Shown here one piece after another: positions 47,993 through 59,564 of a DNA stretch of 64,000 nt. The position numbers were made by a program, and so were the translations under genes. Source of the DNA: Monodelphis domestica (Eukaryota; Chordata; Mammalia; Didelphimorphia; Didelphidae); NCBI RefSeq assembly GCF_027887165.1, contig NC_077227.1, forward strand, positions 537,651,293-537,715,292. The letters run 5' to 3'. The first letter of the stretch is position 1, and each line of letters starts with the position of its first letter. Below the pieces are notes generated by a model. It saw only the letters and a list, made by a program, of their open reading frames with translations, did not search any database and was not told the origin of the DNA.

Positions 47993-48107
47993 TTAGATCT
48001 CAGTAAGAGTTAGCTTGTAGGATCCCCCCACCTCCTCGATCTGCAACTGGAAGGTGTCTTCGTTAGAGTAGTGCTTCACTATATTGTCGTCCATGTTCAC
48101 CAGGATT
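47993..48107 (-). CDS. GRHL1: GRHL1 terminal coding exon with stop codon
   Basis: The coding part is 115 bases: one base completing glycine, 37 codons and TAA at 47995-47993. The acceptor reads ATACCTAG. The peptide contains [19 protein letters not shown] and ends [11 protein letters not shown]. The NMDDNI and HYSNEDTF strings are shared by grainyhead family tails, while the final residues point to GRHL1. The exon runs on into the 3' UTR without a further recognisable splice. Confidence 0.94.
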
Positions 48108-48189
48108 CTAGGTATGGAGGAAAGGTCAGCATGAGTTCCTGCGGCACTGGACACGTTTCAAGAACTAACACAAGAAGGCATTATAATGT

Positions 48190-49135
48190 AGACTACATGA
48201 AACTAAAAAACATGAAGAATTTGGAATTGTGAAGAAAATGACAGCAATGCCTCTACCCTTATTATATTATACCATATATTATATAGCTAGACATAGGCTC
48301 AGACGATAAAAGAAAAGCCCCATATGAACTAAAATATTTGTAACAGCACTGTAAGTGGTAGCAAAGAACCTGGAAACAAAGTAGATACCCATGTAAAAAA
48401 TAGACTTGAATACAGGACTACAATCCCCATGAGCCTTTGCTCCACTTCCCCAGAATGCCTTGTAATCTCACCTGGGCCGAGATCAAGAAGGTATTTAAGC
48501 TGATTCAAAGGCTTTTGAGAGGGTCTCTCTCGCTTGGCTCTTTTTGGACTTCCGTTTTGGAGCAGGCCCCTTTTTGGAGCAGGTTATTTTGTCTAGGCCT
48601 CTGGCCTAGGCACATGTTTCTTACTTGTATATTCTTTAATCTTTAACCTTTAATAAACCTCTAAAAAATATAATACTTCTTGCAGAGAGAAACTAATTTC
48701 TACTTGCCTCAGATGCCTCAATCTCCCTGTCTCCCCTAAATTTTAATCTTTACACCCACAGACCGGGACTGGCTATATAAGTTGGAGTATGTGAATGTAA
48801 GTATGAGAAGACAAAGGAAACCAAATAAAGAGAACTAAACCAAGTCAGGAAAACAACATACAAAATGACTACAAGGAGGTCATTAAAAAGAACCAGAACA
48901 ACAAAACAAATGAAAGTGAATGATGGGAAATTATCATGACAAAGCATGGTGCTGAACAAGAGAGATAAAGGCGCCTTCCCACCTTCTCAGAGGATGTCAA
49001 GGTCTGGGGATGTGGAACTCTGTACCAAATGATGGACATTTTCCACATGTTGGGTACTTTTACTGAACTGACTTTCTTCTCTCTTTAAATCTTTGTTAAA
49101 AGGCATAGCTCTTTGGAAGGGGCAAAAGAAAGGGA
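48190..49135 (+). mobile_element. L1 LINE 3' end split by an LTR, in GRHL1 intron
   Basis: L1 3' sequence at 48190-48405 (AGTGGTAGCAAAGAACCTGG) and 48765-49135 (AGACCGGGACTGGCTATATAA, AAATTATCATGACAAAGCATG). The solitary LTR separates them. Confidence 0.6.
48408..48763 (+). mobile_element. Solitary LTR, family A, in GRHL1 last intron
   Basis: GGACTACAATCCCCATGAGCC near the start, TATTTAA at 48492-48498, AATAAA at 48652-48657, end AATCTTTACA. It aligns with the minus-strand copy at 27711-28040. It carries two ZNF143-like motifs (48417-48433 and 48444-48458). It lies antisense to GRHL1, so its poly-A signal does not face the gene. Target duplication not resolved. Confidence 0.7.
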
Positions 49136-49299
49136 TATGTTGGGAAATATAAGTAATACAAACACAAATGATATCAACATTTTATTACTAAAAAAAGGCC
49201 CTACCAATATGACGTTAGAAAATATATTACCAAGAAGAGCTCTTTGCTCTCCATATCTGTAGCAGATGGACATTCTTATCAATCCATCCCTAGAATTGT

Positions 49300-49450
49300 A
49301 TCAAGTTAAAATATCAGGGTTTTTAGAGCTGGAATCCTAAAGATCATCTAGTCCAATTTCTTTATTTCAAAGATGAAGCCTACAAAGGAGATATGACTGA
49401 TTTATAGTCAAAGAACTGGGATCTTAACCTAGATCTCCAGATTTTAAATC
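49300..49450 (-). repeat. MIR-like fragment, antisense
   Basis: AAGATCATCTAGTCCAATTTC, then AAGAACTGGGATCTTAACC. Confidence 0.5.
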
Positions 49451-49561
49451 TAATGCATTTTTCAGAGCGTAACAAATTTAAACCCTTTCATTAGAACATT
49501 TGGGAAGATGTAATTTATTATTTTTGATTTAAAATTGAATTGCACCATATTATGTTTTAGT

Positions 49562-49830
49562 GGTGACATTGTTTTGTTGTTCAGTTGTTTTCAGTCGTGT
49601 CTGATTTTTTTGTGACCTCATTTGGGTTTTCTTGGCAAAGATACCAAAGTGATTAGCCATTTCCTTCCTCATTTTATTTTATAGATGGAGAAACTGAGGC
49701 AAAGAGCTGACTTGCCTGGGGTCATTCAGCTAATAAGTGTCTAAGACCAGATTTGAACTAAAACAGTGTTTCTGACTCCAGTCCAGTGCTCTATCCACTG
49801 TGCCATTTAGCTGCTCTGACTTAGCATATA
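49562..49830 (-). repeat. Mar1-type CORE-SINE, antisense, full length
   Basis: TTGTTGTTCAGTTGTTTTCAG, TTTTCTTGGCAAAGATACC, GAGAAACTGAGGCAAAGAG and CTATCCACTGTGCCATTTAGC. Confidence 0.85.
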
Positions 49831-50084
49831 CATGGCAAAAACACAGATGCATAAAATCCATAAATGTGATGTAACTAAAGAGTAACAAGTCCTATTAAGA
49901 ATAGGTAATAAGTCCTAATTAAGAAGAAATAAATTCACATTTATAAAAACTAAAACTAATATTTAGATTCCTGACACTTTAAAACATTATCCATACTTCA
50001 AAAAAATCATTGATTTTTTTTGCTTCTTCACGGAAATCATCTCCCAATATACCCCCTTCTCTCTGCTTTCCCCATTTTTTAAAA

Positions 50085-50178
50085 CTTTACCATCTGTCTT
50101 AGAAACAATATAAACCCAGGACCTCCCATCTCTGGCCTGGCTCTCAAAATATTGAGTAACCTAGCTGTCCTTCTTTCC
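50085..50178 (-). repeat. Internally deleted Mon1-like SINE
   Basis: TTTACCATCTGTCTTAGAAAC joins directly to AACCCAGGACCTCCCATCTC, so about 100 bases of core are missing. Confidence 0.75.
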
Positions 50179-50334
50179 CTTTTTAACAAATAAAAATAGT
50201 TCTGCAAAACCAACTGACAAAATGAACATGTCTGATAGCATGTATAATATTTTGCTCTATCTATCTATTGATAATCAACCACTAGATAGCCAACTACCTA
50301 AGAGCAGGGAGTGTTTTTCACTGATCACTTCAAT

Positions 50335-52480
50335 TGATTTGAATTCAGCAGCTTAGAAGTGTTGTCTTCATTTACATTACTGCAGTCATTGTGTTTTTGG
50401 TACTACTGATTCTATTTCCTTTGCTCTGTGTCTGTTCATACAATTCTTTTCATTGTCTCTCAGAATTCCTCATATTAAGTTTTTTCCTATAGTATGACAG
50501 AATTCTATTTACCACAAGTTGTTCAACTATTCCTCAGTAGATAAGCACTCATATTTTCCCCTCCCTTTTGTTTTGATACCCCAAAGAATGCTGCTCTGAA
50601 TATAGGGAAATCTCCTATCTTGTCTTTAACTACCTTAGGGGGGTAAAATAAATCCAAATAGATTGTTTGATCAAAAGAAACAAAACTCTCTTTAGTGAAT
50701 TTCCTAGAATAAATCCAAGTTGTTTTTCAGAATGGATGGGTCAATTCATGGTTCTACCAACAGTATATATTAGGTCTGTCTTCCCACAGTTCCCCCAACA
50801 CTATCATCTTTGTCAATCTAATGAATGTTAGGTAAAGTCCTAGAGTTGTTTTAATTTGTATTCCTTTTACTAGTGATTTGAAACATCTTTTATATGATTC
50901 TTTATGGTTTGCAATATTTCTCTTGAAAACCCTTTTTATCCTTGGGTCCACTTATTTATTTGGGTAGAGCTTTTGTTTTTAGATAAATTCAATTCCCTAT
51001 ATCTTGGACCTAAAACTTTTATAAAAGATATTTTATCTAAGTTTTTTTTTCCACATCAGACAGTATCTCCTCTTATGTTTAATGATACCGATTCATGTAA
51101 AAGCATTAAAAAAAAAAACCCAAACCCTTACCTTCTGTCTAAGAATTGATACTAGGTACAGTAGTAAGGACTAGGCAATTCAGATTAAGTAACTTGCCCA
51201 GGGTCACACAGCTGGGTAGTGTCTAAGGTCATATTTGAACCCAGGACCTCCCATCTCTGGGTGTGGCTTTTAAACTACTGAGTCATCTAACTGCCCCATG
51301 TAAAAGCTTTTAAATTTTATAAACTGAAAATAGTTTATTTTATCTTTTATCATCACATTATTTGGTTAAAAATTCTCCCTCTCCACAGGTCTGAGTGTAT
51401 CCCCTTATGTTCTCTAATTTTTAAAAATAACATGATTTTTTACATTTAGATCACATATCCATTTAGATTTTGTGGTATAAAATGTAAGGTGCATATCTAA
51501 ACTTATTTTCTGCCAAACTGCTTTCCAGTTATGTCAGTAGTTATTGTTAATTAGGGAATCTCACACTAAGTATTTAGTGATCTTGGATTTTCCAAACATT
51601 GAGCTCCAGCTTTTGACAGTCTCAAAGTCATATTTATCTGGTCTTTTCCATCACTCTACTTTTCTACTTTTTAATCAAAATCAAATAATTTTGTTTACTA
51701 CTTATTTTCTACTAATTTTCATTATTTCCTTTTTGTTCTTACAAATGAATTTTGATATTTTGTCTACTTCTAGACGTATCCTGATACTAGATCTACAAAT
51801 TAGTTTAGATAAAAACATCATTTTTATTATATTGGTGTAGCCCACTGAATATTTCTTCACTTATTTAAGTCTTCCTTAATTTTTATAAAGAGGACTTTGT
51901 AGTTGAATTTGTATAAATTCTGAGTATGTTCTTAATGAGTTACTATTCAATTACTGTATGCATTTTGTAAGTATTGTGAATGGAATTTCAATTTTTTCAT
52001 TGTGTTTTTTGCTTAGCCCTGTATAGAAATTTGATGATTCCATGTATGTATTTTGTATCCTGCTATTCTGCTCTATTAATCATTCATTTTTATTTATTTC
52101 CATTTTTTATTCTAGTTTTCTAAATGAATCACACTGTTTCCTACAAGCAGGTCTAGTTATATATCCTTTGTTGAGTTTATGCCTTAATTTCTCTCCCATT
52201 CTATCTCCAGCATTTCTAGAATTTTATTAAATACTGAGAAGAGTATATTACATTACTCCTGTATTTATTAGGAAAGCTTCCAGTATTTTTACATTGCAAA
52301 AAACAATAGTTCTTGATTTATCTACCCTTTGATCATATCAAAGGAACCCCTCTTTCTATGATTCTGTTTTTTATGACTTTTAACATTGCCATCAATTATC
52401 ATTCTAGTAGGCATTTACATAACAGGCTTATTACTATAAAGTTTAGAAATAGCTTTACCTGCATTATCTTATTTGAATAA
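50335..52480 (-). mobile_element. L1 LINE, antisense, in GRHL1 last intron
   Basis: It runs from 3' end (TATTTACCACAAGTTGTTC, TGGTTCTACCAACAGTA) to antisense ORF2 sequence near 52450. A SINE splits it at 51105. It is in the same orientation as GRHL1. Frames are broken. Confidence 0.7.
51105..51296 (-). repeat. Mon1-like SINE with 11 bp target duplication
   Basis: CATGTAAAAGC at 51094-51104 and 51297-51307 flanks an antisense copy inserted in the L1. Confidence 0.92.
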
Positions 52481-52738
52481 AAATTAATGCTGTGTCTAAT
52501 TTTTTTTCTAGTTGCTATTTTATAATCCATATTTTAAAAACTGATTATTAAAGGTTTCCTTAGTAACCACATGGGAATAGTTTATAATTCTTTATAAAAA
52601 TAGTTCAAATTCTAACTAAAATATTATCTTCTACATTTAAACAAAAACAAAACAAAAAACAAATTAATATTTCCTTTTGCATGTCTGAGAAAAGTCCATA
52701 AAAAACTATTGTTAATAAAGAGACTAGTTAGTACTCAC

Positions 52739-52803
52739 CCTTTTTTACATTTCTTGAAGATTTTTCCAATTTTATCATAAGGGACATCATATTTATCTGA
52801 TAT
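52739..52803 (-). CDS. GRHL1: GRHL1 dimerisation-domain exon (second from last)
   Basis: The exon is 65 bases, 21 codons reading ISDKYDVPYDKIGKIFKKC and KK, plus two bases of a glycine. The acceptor is GCCTTAG and the donor GTGAGT on the minus strand. The lysine-rich helix continues the dimerisation domain. It is too short for an open-frame list and was found by reading the minus strand between splice sites. Confidence 0.92.
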
Positions 52804-52884
52804 CTAAGGCAGAACAAAACACTATCAATTACAAAACATTATTGTTTCATAAAATTTTATATCATTATTTTGTAACATAGTATT

Positions 52885-53105
52885 TATCATACATAATACT
52901 TCATATAGGCTATCTGATTTAATCTTTGTAAGAATCTTGCGAGGTAAATGTTAACAATTTTCTCCATTTTACAGATAACAAAACAGAAAATTAGAGTGTG
53001 TAAGTGGTTTACCCACAAATACAATGTTAGTAGAGGTCTGGGGCAGGATCCAAACCTGAATCTTCCTTACTCCAACTTCAGCACTTTATCCACTATATTC
53101 GTTCC
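52885..53105 (-). repeat. MIR SINE, antisense
   Basis: ATTTTCTCCATTTTACAGAT, then ACTCCAACTTCAGCACTTTAT. Confidence 0.65.
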
Positions 53106-53214
53106 AGATGATTATAAATTTAACATACATATTTACACATATTATGAATATATCTACCTGTACACACTTAAGCAAATATGCCTATACTCATGAAGGCATA
53201 TATTCTGCAGTCTA

Positions 53215-53865
53215 TACCTATAGTATATCATAACGTGAGGCAAGAAAGAAGGGAGAGGAAGGATCTCTCATGGAATGACCTCAGTTTTTCATTCAGTGAA
53301 ATATGAGGCAAGATTCTTAGCTGAAAGGAGGGAAGGAGGAGAACCATGCGAGGTAGGAGGAAAAGGTTTGGACGAGGCACTGTGGTGAGTGGATTCTTCA
53401 GTCAGTTGAATAGGCATAAGAGATTGTCTTGCTGGGTCCGTGCAACAAACATGTCGGGGGGCTGGTCCTCAGTTTCATGATTTCCATCAGCTCAGTTCAG
53501 ACGGACATGAGCAAGACTGAAGGGAGGAATCCTAGTCCAAAGCTGGGACTCGGCAGAGCAGTGACAAGATGGCAGCAAGGGCTCAAGGAGACAATGTGGA
53601 AATGAGCTCGTTCACCAGTGGGTCAAGATGTGAAGGGAGGAGGGTCTACGTACCGGGGATGGCCTAGGAGGGAACTCTCTCCCACGAGACGAGGAGTGGA
53701 GGGGCTGGAGATCATGGTGAAGACAAAGACTGGGTTTGGAGTTGTAAGACTAAGGGAAAGGGGGAGGGAAATAACGTTTTCATCATAGAAGGGAATTTCA
53801 GAGTTTAGGAACATGGGAACGACATTTCCAAAGTATGCGTCCATATACATTGCTCTTCTGATGGT
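53215..53865. other. Unassigned purine-rich intronic segment
   Basis: GRHL1 intron sequence with somewhat more CpG (about 12 in 53340-53720) and no clear repeat family. Its style resembles the ancient repeat at 401-1195, but I cannot align it. The open frame at 53850-53623 matches nothing known. Confidence 0.3.
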
Positions 53866-53869
53866 AAAG

Positions 53870-53985
53870 AAAAAATCCTGAGTGCCAAGCCCTGTGACGG
53901 TGTCACAGACGGTGTGAAGTGGGAGACACGATCCCTGCCCTTAGAAGAAGCAGTCTAACTGGGGAAAGAAGATAAAGCCACGAAA
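53870..53985 (+). repeat. Ancient interspersed repeat fragment
   Basis: GATCCCTGCCCTTAGAAGAAG, then GCAGTCTAACTGGGG matches the opening part of the family seen at 401-1195. Confidence 0.5.
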
Positions 53986-54269
53986 TCCCAGATCTACGCT
54001 TTCTTCCTAAGCTAAAGGAGTCAGAAAGTCATACTGATTTATTTTAAGTGGGAACTAAGAAAGTGTCCTTTGTTTGGATAAGTATTGGACAGATACTATT
54101 ATCTTTACTAGACAGCTTCCTACGTGTTTTAAGGAAAACCAGTCAGCAACAACTTATCAATGTGTGAGGTATTGGATATAAAAGACAGAAGGAAATCTAA
54201 AGGGTGGAAGAGAGGGGACATATCTAATCAAGAAATTATGTCACCCTTCTCCCTGGTAAATGCCAGGTC

Positions 54270-54905
54270 ACTGCCAGGATCAAATGCAAAATGCTCTGCT
54301 TGGCATTCGGAGCCCTTCATAACCCAGTCCCTTCTGCCTTTCCGGTCTTCTTGCGCCTCATTCCCCGACACGCACTCTTGGGTCCATTGGCACTGGCCCT
54401 CTCAGCTCTGGGCATCTTCTCTGGCAGATCTATGCCTGGAATGCTCTTCTCCTATATTTCCACCTACTGGCTTCCTTCAAATCATTACTAAAACATTATC
54501 TTCTACAGGAAGGCTACCAAATTCCTCTTTTAAACAAAAAAGAACAAAACAAAACCCCTTTACCTTCTGTCTTAGAATGAATGCTTAGAATTGGTTCTAA
54601 GGCAGAAGAGCAGTAAGGGCTAGGCAATGGGGTTAAGTGACTTGCCCAGGGTCACACAGCTAGGAATAGCCAGCTTTGGACCCAGGACCTCCCGTCTGCA
54701 GGCCTGGCTTTCTATCTACTGAGTCACCTCATTATCTCTTATCTCTTTTAATTATTTCCTTTTTACCTGGCATATAGCTTCTTTGTACATATTTTTTTGC
54801 TTGTTAGATTATGAACTCCTTGAGGGCAGGGAATGTCTTTTGCCTCTTTTGTATCCCCAGGGCTTAGCACAGTGCCTGGCACAAAGTAGATGCTTAATAA
54901 ATGTT
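54270..54905 (+). mobile_element. L2 LINE 3' part, interrupted by a SINE
   Basis: L2 at 54270-54530 (ATGCTCTGCTTGGCATTCGGA) and 54745-54905 (GAACTCCTTGAGGGCAGGGA, ending AATAAATG). The 142-codon frame at 54160-54588 is L2 sequence, not a gene. Confidence 0.8.
54535..54740 (-). repeat. Mon1-like SINE inside L2
   Basis: CCCCTTTACCTTCTGTCTTAG to ATCTACTGAGTCACCTC, antisense. Confidence 0.88.
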
Positions 54906-55270
54906 TACTATTGGCCACCAAGAACAAGGCCACAGAAGATGACCTGAGATTTGAAGGATGCTCGGGATTCTAAGGCTGATGTAGAGAAAGCGAGTATATT
55001 CCAGGCATGAGGAAGAGACTGGGAAAGGATACGAGGACTGCTGGGAACCGTTTATAGGGCACAGCAGAGACCGGTTTGACTGGATTAGGGAGGGCATCAA
55101 AGGAAGTAAGAGCCAATAAGGCTGGAAAGTTAGGTTGGGGCAAGAATGCAAGAACTTTAATTGACAAACAGAGGTAAGAGGAAAATGCAGTTCAAGGGAG
55201 CAAGGGAGAGCCATGTCCAGTCTGTGCTTTAGGAATATCCCCTTAGACAGCTGGGCAGGAGTTGGATCGG
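54906..55270 (+). repeat. Ancient interspersed repeat fragment
   Basis: TTTGAAGGATGCTCGGGATTC, then TTCCAGGCATGAGGAAGAG, GGCTGGAAAGTTAGG, the middle of the family seen at 401-1195. Confidence 0.5.
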
Positions 55271-55289
55271 AGGGGTATCAAGCCAGGGG

Positions 55290-55550
55290 CAAGGAGACCA
55301 ATGCATAGCTAGAATTTATGTCGTGCTTATTATGTGCCAGTCATTGTGCAAAACACTATACAAATGTTACCTCCCTTGATCCTCAAAACAGCCCTGGGAG
55401 GTAGATGCTATTGTCATCTCCATTTTACAGTTGAGAAAACTGAGGGAAACAGAGGTTAATGTTTTGCCCAGGGTCACACAGCTAGAAGTGTCTGAGGCCA
55501 GATTTGAACTTAAAACCTCGCATCTTTCCATTCACTGAGCTGCTCCCTAT
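55290..55550 (-). repeat. MIR SINE, antisense, nearly complete
   Basis: TTATTATGTGCCAGTCATTG, CCATTTTACAGTTGAGAAAAC and CCCAGGGTCACACAGCTAG. Confidence 0.85.
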
Positions 55551-55554
55551 CCCC

Positions 55555-55790
55555 TGGATGATATATATTTGTTACAAGGGAAAGCTTCCATGTGGAGATG
55601 GATGATATTGTAGTGAAAGCAAGAAGAGAGCATCAGTAAAATATTTTTTAATGAAAAAAAGAAAAAAATTCAAAAAGAGACACAAACAAAAAGAAAATTT
55701 GTTACTATCTTGTTAAAGTATTTATACACTTCTGAATACTGTAACTTAGGGGGTGTATATCCAAAGCCACCTATAGACACACACACATGT
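55555..55790 (+). repeat. Direct repeat copy A flanking a GRHL1 exon
   Basis: ATATTTGTTACAAGGGAAAGC, GAAGAGAGCATCAGTAAAA, TTTTAATGAAAAAAAG and a CA-rich end match copy B (57135-57390) along about 240 bases in the same orientation. Family unknown. Confidence 0.7.
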
Positions 55791-55933
55791 TGTTTGTAAC
55801 CAAAATTCAAATTTTCTTATGCAGTTCTCTTTCTTATTATTTCCATATTGAAATACTTGTGTTTGTTAATTATTGTTAAGTCCACAATAAAAAAGAAAAA
55901 TTTTAAAAGAATATTATATACAGGAATACTTAC

Positions 55934-56019
55934 AGCTTCCATTAGGCCTTTCAATGATGGAGTCTTGAGCATCAGTGCATCAAAAACTTCCTCTGACTCC
56001 TTCCGAACATAGAGTAGTA
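55934..56019 (-). CDS. GRHL1: GRHL1 exon, start of dimerisation domain (third from last)
   Basis: The exon is 86 bases: two bases completing valine, then 28 codons reading [18 protein letters not shown] and [10 protein letters not shown]. The minus-strand acceptor is CTTTTAG and the donor is a strong GTAAGT. In grainyhead proteins this begins the C-terminal ubiquitin-like dimerisation domain. The exon lies between two related direct repeats at about 55555-55790 and 57135-57390. Confidence 0.93.
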
Positions 56020-56284
56020 CTAAAAGTCAACATGGAGAAGGCATGGAGAGAAAATATGAATTCCATTGACATCCCCCCCAAAATACATATGGATGAAAAT
56101 GAGAAATATTTATGGGCTGAAACTAAAACAAAACATATTTACTACTGTAGCCAACACACATTAACCAATACAAAATAAGCTTTAATTTATTCAATTTTCA
56201 ACTTCTTTTTATTCTATTTTAACTGTCTCAATAAGAGAAGAAAAAAATTTCCAACTCTGGAACAGATATGGAATCCCCTTCTTC

Positions 56285-56640
56285 CTTGATCTTCAATTTA
56301 GCATATCAATCAATCATTAAACAAACATTTATTGTGTATACCATGTGCTGTGCCAGTTTACAAAGGCAAACATGAATTGATCCATGTCATTAAGGAACAT
56401 ATATTCTATGGAGAGAGAAACTTGTACACATAAGTATATGTAGAATAAATAAAATGTAGTTTTGGGAGAGAGACACTAGCAGTAGTGGAAAGGGGGAGAT
56501 TCAGGCTTCACACTGCTTGAGTTTTGAAGGAGATAGGGGTTCTAAAAAGGAGGTCAGGAAAGAAGGAATTCTGGTTGTGGGGGATGGCTTTGCAAAGGAA
56601 CAGGAATGGGATTTAATAAATTTAAATCTCATTGGGAATG
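56285..56640 (+). repeat. Ancient interspersed repeat fragment
   Basis: AACAAACATTTATTGTGTATA, CATGTGCTGTGCCAG, then GAGTTTTGAAGGAGATAG. It has the opening and second part of the family at 401-1195. From 56641 to 57134 nothing else is recognisable. Confidence 0.5.
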
Positions 56641-57134
56641 TATTACTGTGAATCCTTCAAGAAAAAGGGAAGAAAAAAAGCCTGGCAATAAACTAAAAAA
56701 CCTCAAACCATAGGTGACTTTGGGCTACTTATAGCCTCTATGGGATAGTATTCTAGGGGCTGATTACAACCCCTTTTTCTTTGTGCTTGGCTGAATATTA
56801 ATTTAGATTAATTAGCCTTTTGTCATTTGTTATAGAGAGGAGGTGGGAGGAACAAATATTTAGAAAGGAGGAGCACAAATCCAAGACTCAACCCAGGTGC
56901 CATTCCTCTAGTTGGCCTTTCCTCATCCCCTTCAATTATTCCCCATTCCTCAAATGTTCCTAAATCGCTTTGTCTTGATTTCTTATTTGCTCTCATCACT
57001 TACCTAACTTATGTTATACTTACTTGTTTATAGATATATATGTATATTACATGTGTTATCTATGTACATATATATTACATGGGCACTGCTAAGTAAAAAA
57101 ATATAATAGGAGGTTTGTTTTTGTAAATATTCTA

Positions 57135-57390
57135 TACTTGAGACTATATTTGTTACAAAGGAGTGCTTCTATTTGAAGATGGATGGTAGCTTAGTGAGTA
57201 GGGTTAGGCAAGAAGAGAGCATCAATCAAACATTTTTTAATGCAAAAGAGAAAAAATACAAAAAGGGAAACAAGCAAAAAGAGCAATTTTGTTACTATCT
57301 TATTATTAAAGTATTCACACATTTATGAATACTATAAAATAGGAGGTCTAAGTCCAAAGCTACCTGTGGACACACACACACACACACACA
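57135..57390 (+). repeat. Direct repeat copy B with (CA)n end
   Basis: CTATATTTGTTACAAAGGAG, GAAGAGAGCATCAATCAAA and a (CA)n of about nine units at 57371-57389. It lies 1.6 kb from copy A, with the 86-base exon between them. From 57391 to 58819 I see intron with no repeats I can name. Confidence 0.7.
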
Positions 57391-58819
57391 GATATTTACA
57401 TTTTGGCTTAATAGAAGACCATTTAAAAAGCATATTTTGAGTGTATTATAAGACAACCTATTTTGTTTTTCTAAACAAATTTCCTCAAAAAGACCACACG
57501 TTTTTCATGTTTGTTTTTATCTCTAATGGCATGCATGGTGTCTTATGTAAAATAAGCACCTAATTAATGTGTTGGATGAATAAATCAAACATGGTTTGAA
57601 TCTGAGACTCTTGGACAAGTTCTCTTAAAGTCCCTTAAGCTCTATGAATCTCCATTTTTATCCTTCACAACTACAATATTCTCAAATCTTTCAGTTTCTT
57701 CTTCTTTAATGTGTGTTGGCTATGGTACTGAATATGCTTATTTTAGTTTTAGCCTGTAAATTAGACGTCTGTATGTTCTAGTTATGAGGATGTTTTGCCC
57801 TAGAAATTTCCACAGAAATCATTTAAAATGAGAGTTGTCTCACTAGTTAAAGATTGAGTTCAAAGTATGCTCATACTCATAGATTAGTTCATTATAAAGG
57901 TATACTCTAAAAACATATTAAAAATTCTGTGGGATGGAGAGAGTGGGGGGGAGAGAAAGCTAATAAATGCAGGAAAACTTCTAATCTTAGCATTCCCTTT
58001 TTCCTTAATTAATCTAAAAAATGACAAGGCATCAAATTAAGTGTCCCAACCCCTGTGATTACCCCCTGCCAGGATTACAGCTATGAAACAGCTAAACTTG
58101 TTCCATTGCTTTTGCAGTCGGGCGAATCTGAAGCAAGAATTTAATTACTCTAGTTTACTGGCAAATCTCAATATCAACCTTTCGATTAAATGTCTTAGTG
58201 CTGAATGACATTATGTAATGCTCTTTTTTGCAGGGCTTTAATTATTTAATATTCAATAATAATACCCATTCCTATGATTGTGTCAGCATATTCAAAGATT
58301 AACTACTTTTGGAGCTCTCATAGGCTCAATTCTATTTTGTGCAGGCATCTGGCTTGTGAAGCCTATACCCTATAATTATCCAAAATGCTCATACTTATAG
58401 AAAAAGAAAGGTCACGTCTTAATGTCTGCCTCCAGTGAGAGCTTTCTTCTTCTAAGTAATACATCACCGCTGAACTCTAACACATTTTTGCTAAAGAACC
58501 ACATTTCAATTTGATATGCTAAGAAAAATTTATGGAGGACAGCTCCAAGTTCAAGGAAATGGGACATGGGGCAAGTGTTCTTGTCATGCTTGTGTCGTAT
58601 AACTTTCTTTGCTGTTGTTATAATTACAGTACCAATGGATCTTCAAATCACATGCCAAATGTAAAATCCTCTTCAGAGCGTAAGGTACCATATAAATTCA
58701 AATGGTCATCCTCATCAGAGAATGACAAAGATGCCCAACGATGTTAACCTCGAAATCTGAATGGGCTAAATGTCTCTTCTGACATATAATCTCTGCCAAG
58801 TGTGTCAGTGCAAACAAAC

Positions 58820-58911
58820 CTCTCTTTGGTTCCTCTATCCTGGTCATTTTAGCAGGAGGTGTGGCAGTAAAGTCATCTTCAGTTCCATATGGCCCTCTTT
58901 TCATGTTAGAC
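58820..58911 (-). CDS. GRHL1: GRHL1 linker exon (fourth from last)
   Basis: The exon is 92 bases: one base finishing a glycine codon, 30 codons, and one base of a split valine. It reads SNMKRGPYGTEDDF, then a short proline/threonine stretch, then RIEEPKR. The acceptor is TTATTTCAG. The donor is GAG|GTTTGT, a weak site because it lacks the usual GTRAGT. This is the variable linker before the dimerisation domain. An open frame reads through the donor into the intron, so intron retention would add an unrelated tail. Confidence 0.9.
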
Positions 58912-58999
58912 CTGAAATAAACCCAAAGTATATTATTAGTGACTTTATAAATAAAACAAATATCCATAACAATAACTTGCTATATACCTAGTATGTGCA

Positions 59000-59255
59000 A
59001 AATACATAAAAAGGAGCGAGAAATTTGGTTCTTGAATTCAAAAACCTTAAAATCTAGTCAGGAAAATGAGATTTACATACATGAAATGATAACCAATATC
59101 CTCTTCATGGAGAGGTAGGCGTCAGAGGACGAGGCAAGGAGACCACTTGGGATGCTATTGGGGAGATGGTAAAGGCCTAAACTAGGCTGGAGGGATCGTT
59201 AGCATATGATGGATGATCAGGAATAGGGAGTGAGAAGGAACGAGTCAAAGATGAC
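59000..59255 (+). repeat. Ancient interspersed repeat fragment
   Basis: CCTAGTATGTGCAAAATAC, then AAAATCTAGTCAGG, then GGAACGAGTCAAAGATGACTG. It is a shortened copy of the family at 401-1195, close to a GRHL1 exon. Confidence 0.45.
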
Positions 59256-59564
59256 TGAAGTTCTAAGTCTGGGCACAGATAATGGCTCTGCCACTTACTA
59301 GCTACGTGACTTTGTACAAGAGAGCCTGGTCTGCATGCAACACAGTTCCCTTCTCACCAGTGAGGCACAGAGCAAAGGGCTACATACACTCCTGGGGCAG
59401 CTGTTTGCCAGTTGGTTGTGCTTTAGTGTTTTGTTTTTTCTTAAAAGGGACAGTTCAGGGCAGGGGTTAAGGTGAGCGGTAATCTGGAAACTGTGTGTAG
59501 CACATGTTTGTTTTAGTAAACAGTACTGTTCACAAGGGCATGGTAGGGGGAAAGCTAGGTAGCC

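Noticed and set aside
54160..54588. 142-codon open frame in a GRHL1 intron
   Set aside because: It is L2 sequence running into a SINE; the phrases match the L2 3' region.
55934..56019. Exon duplication within GRHL1
   Set aside because: Only the intronic flanks are repeated; no second copy of the exon sequence exists at the other repeat.
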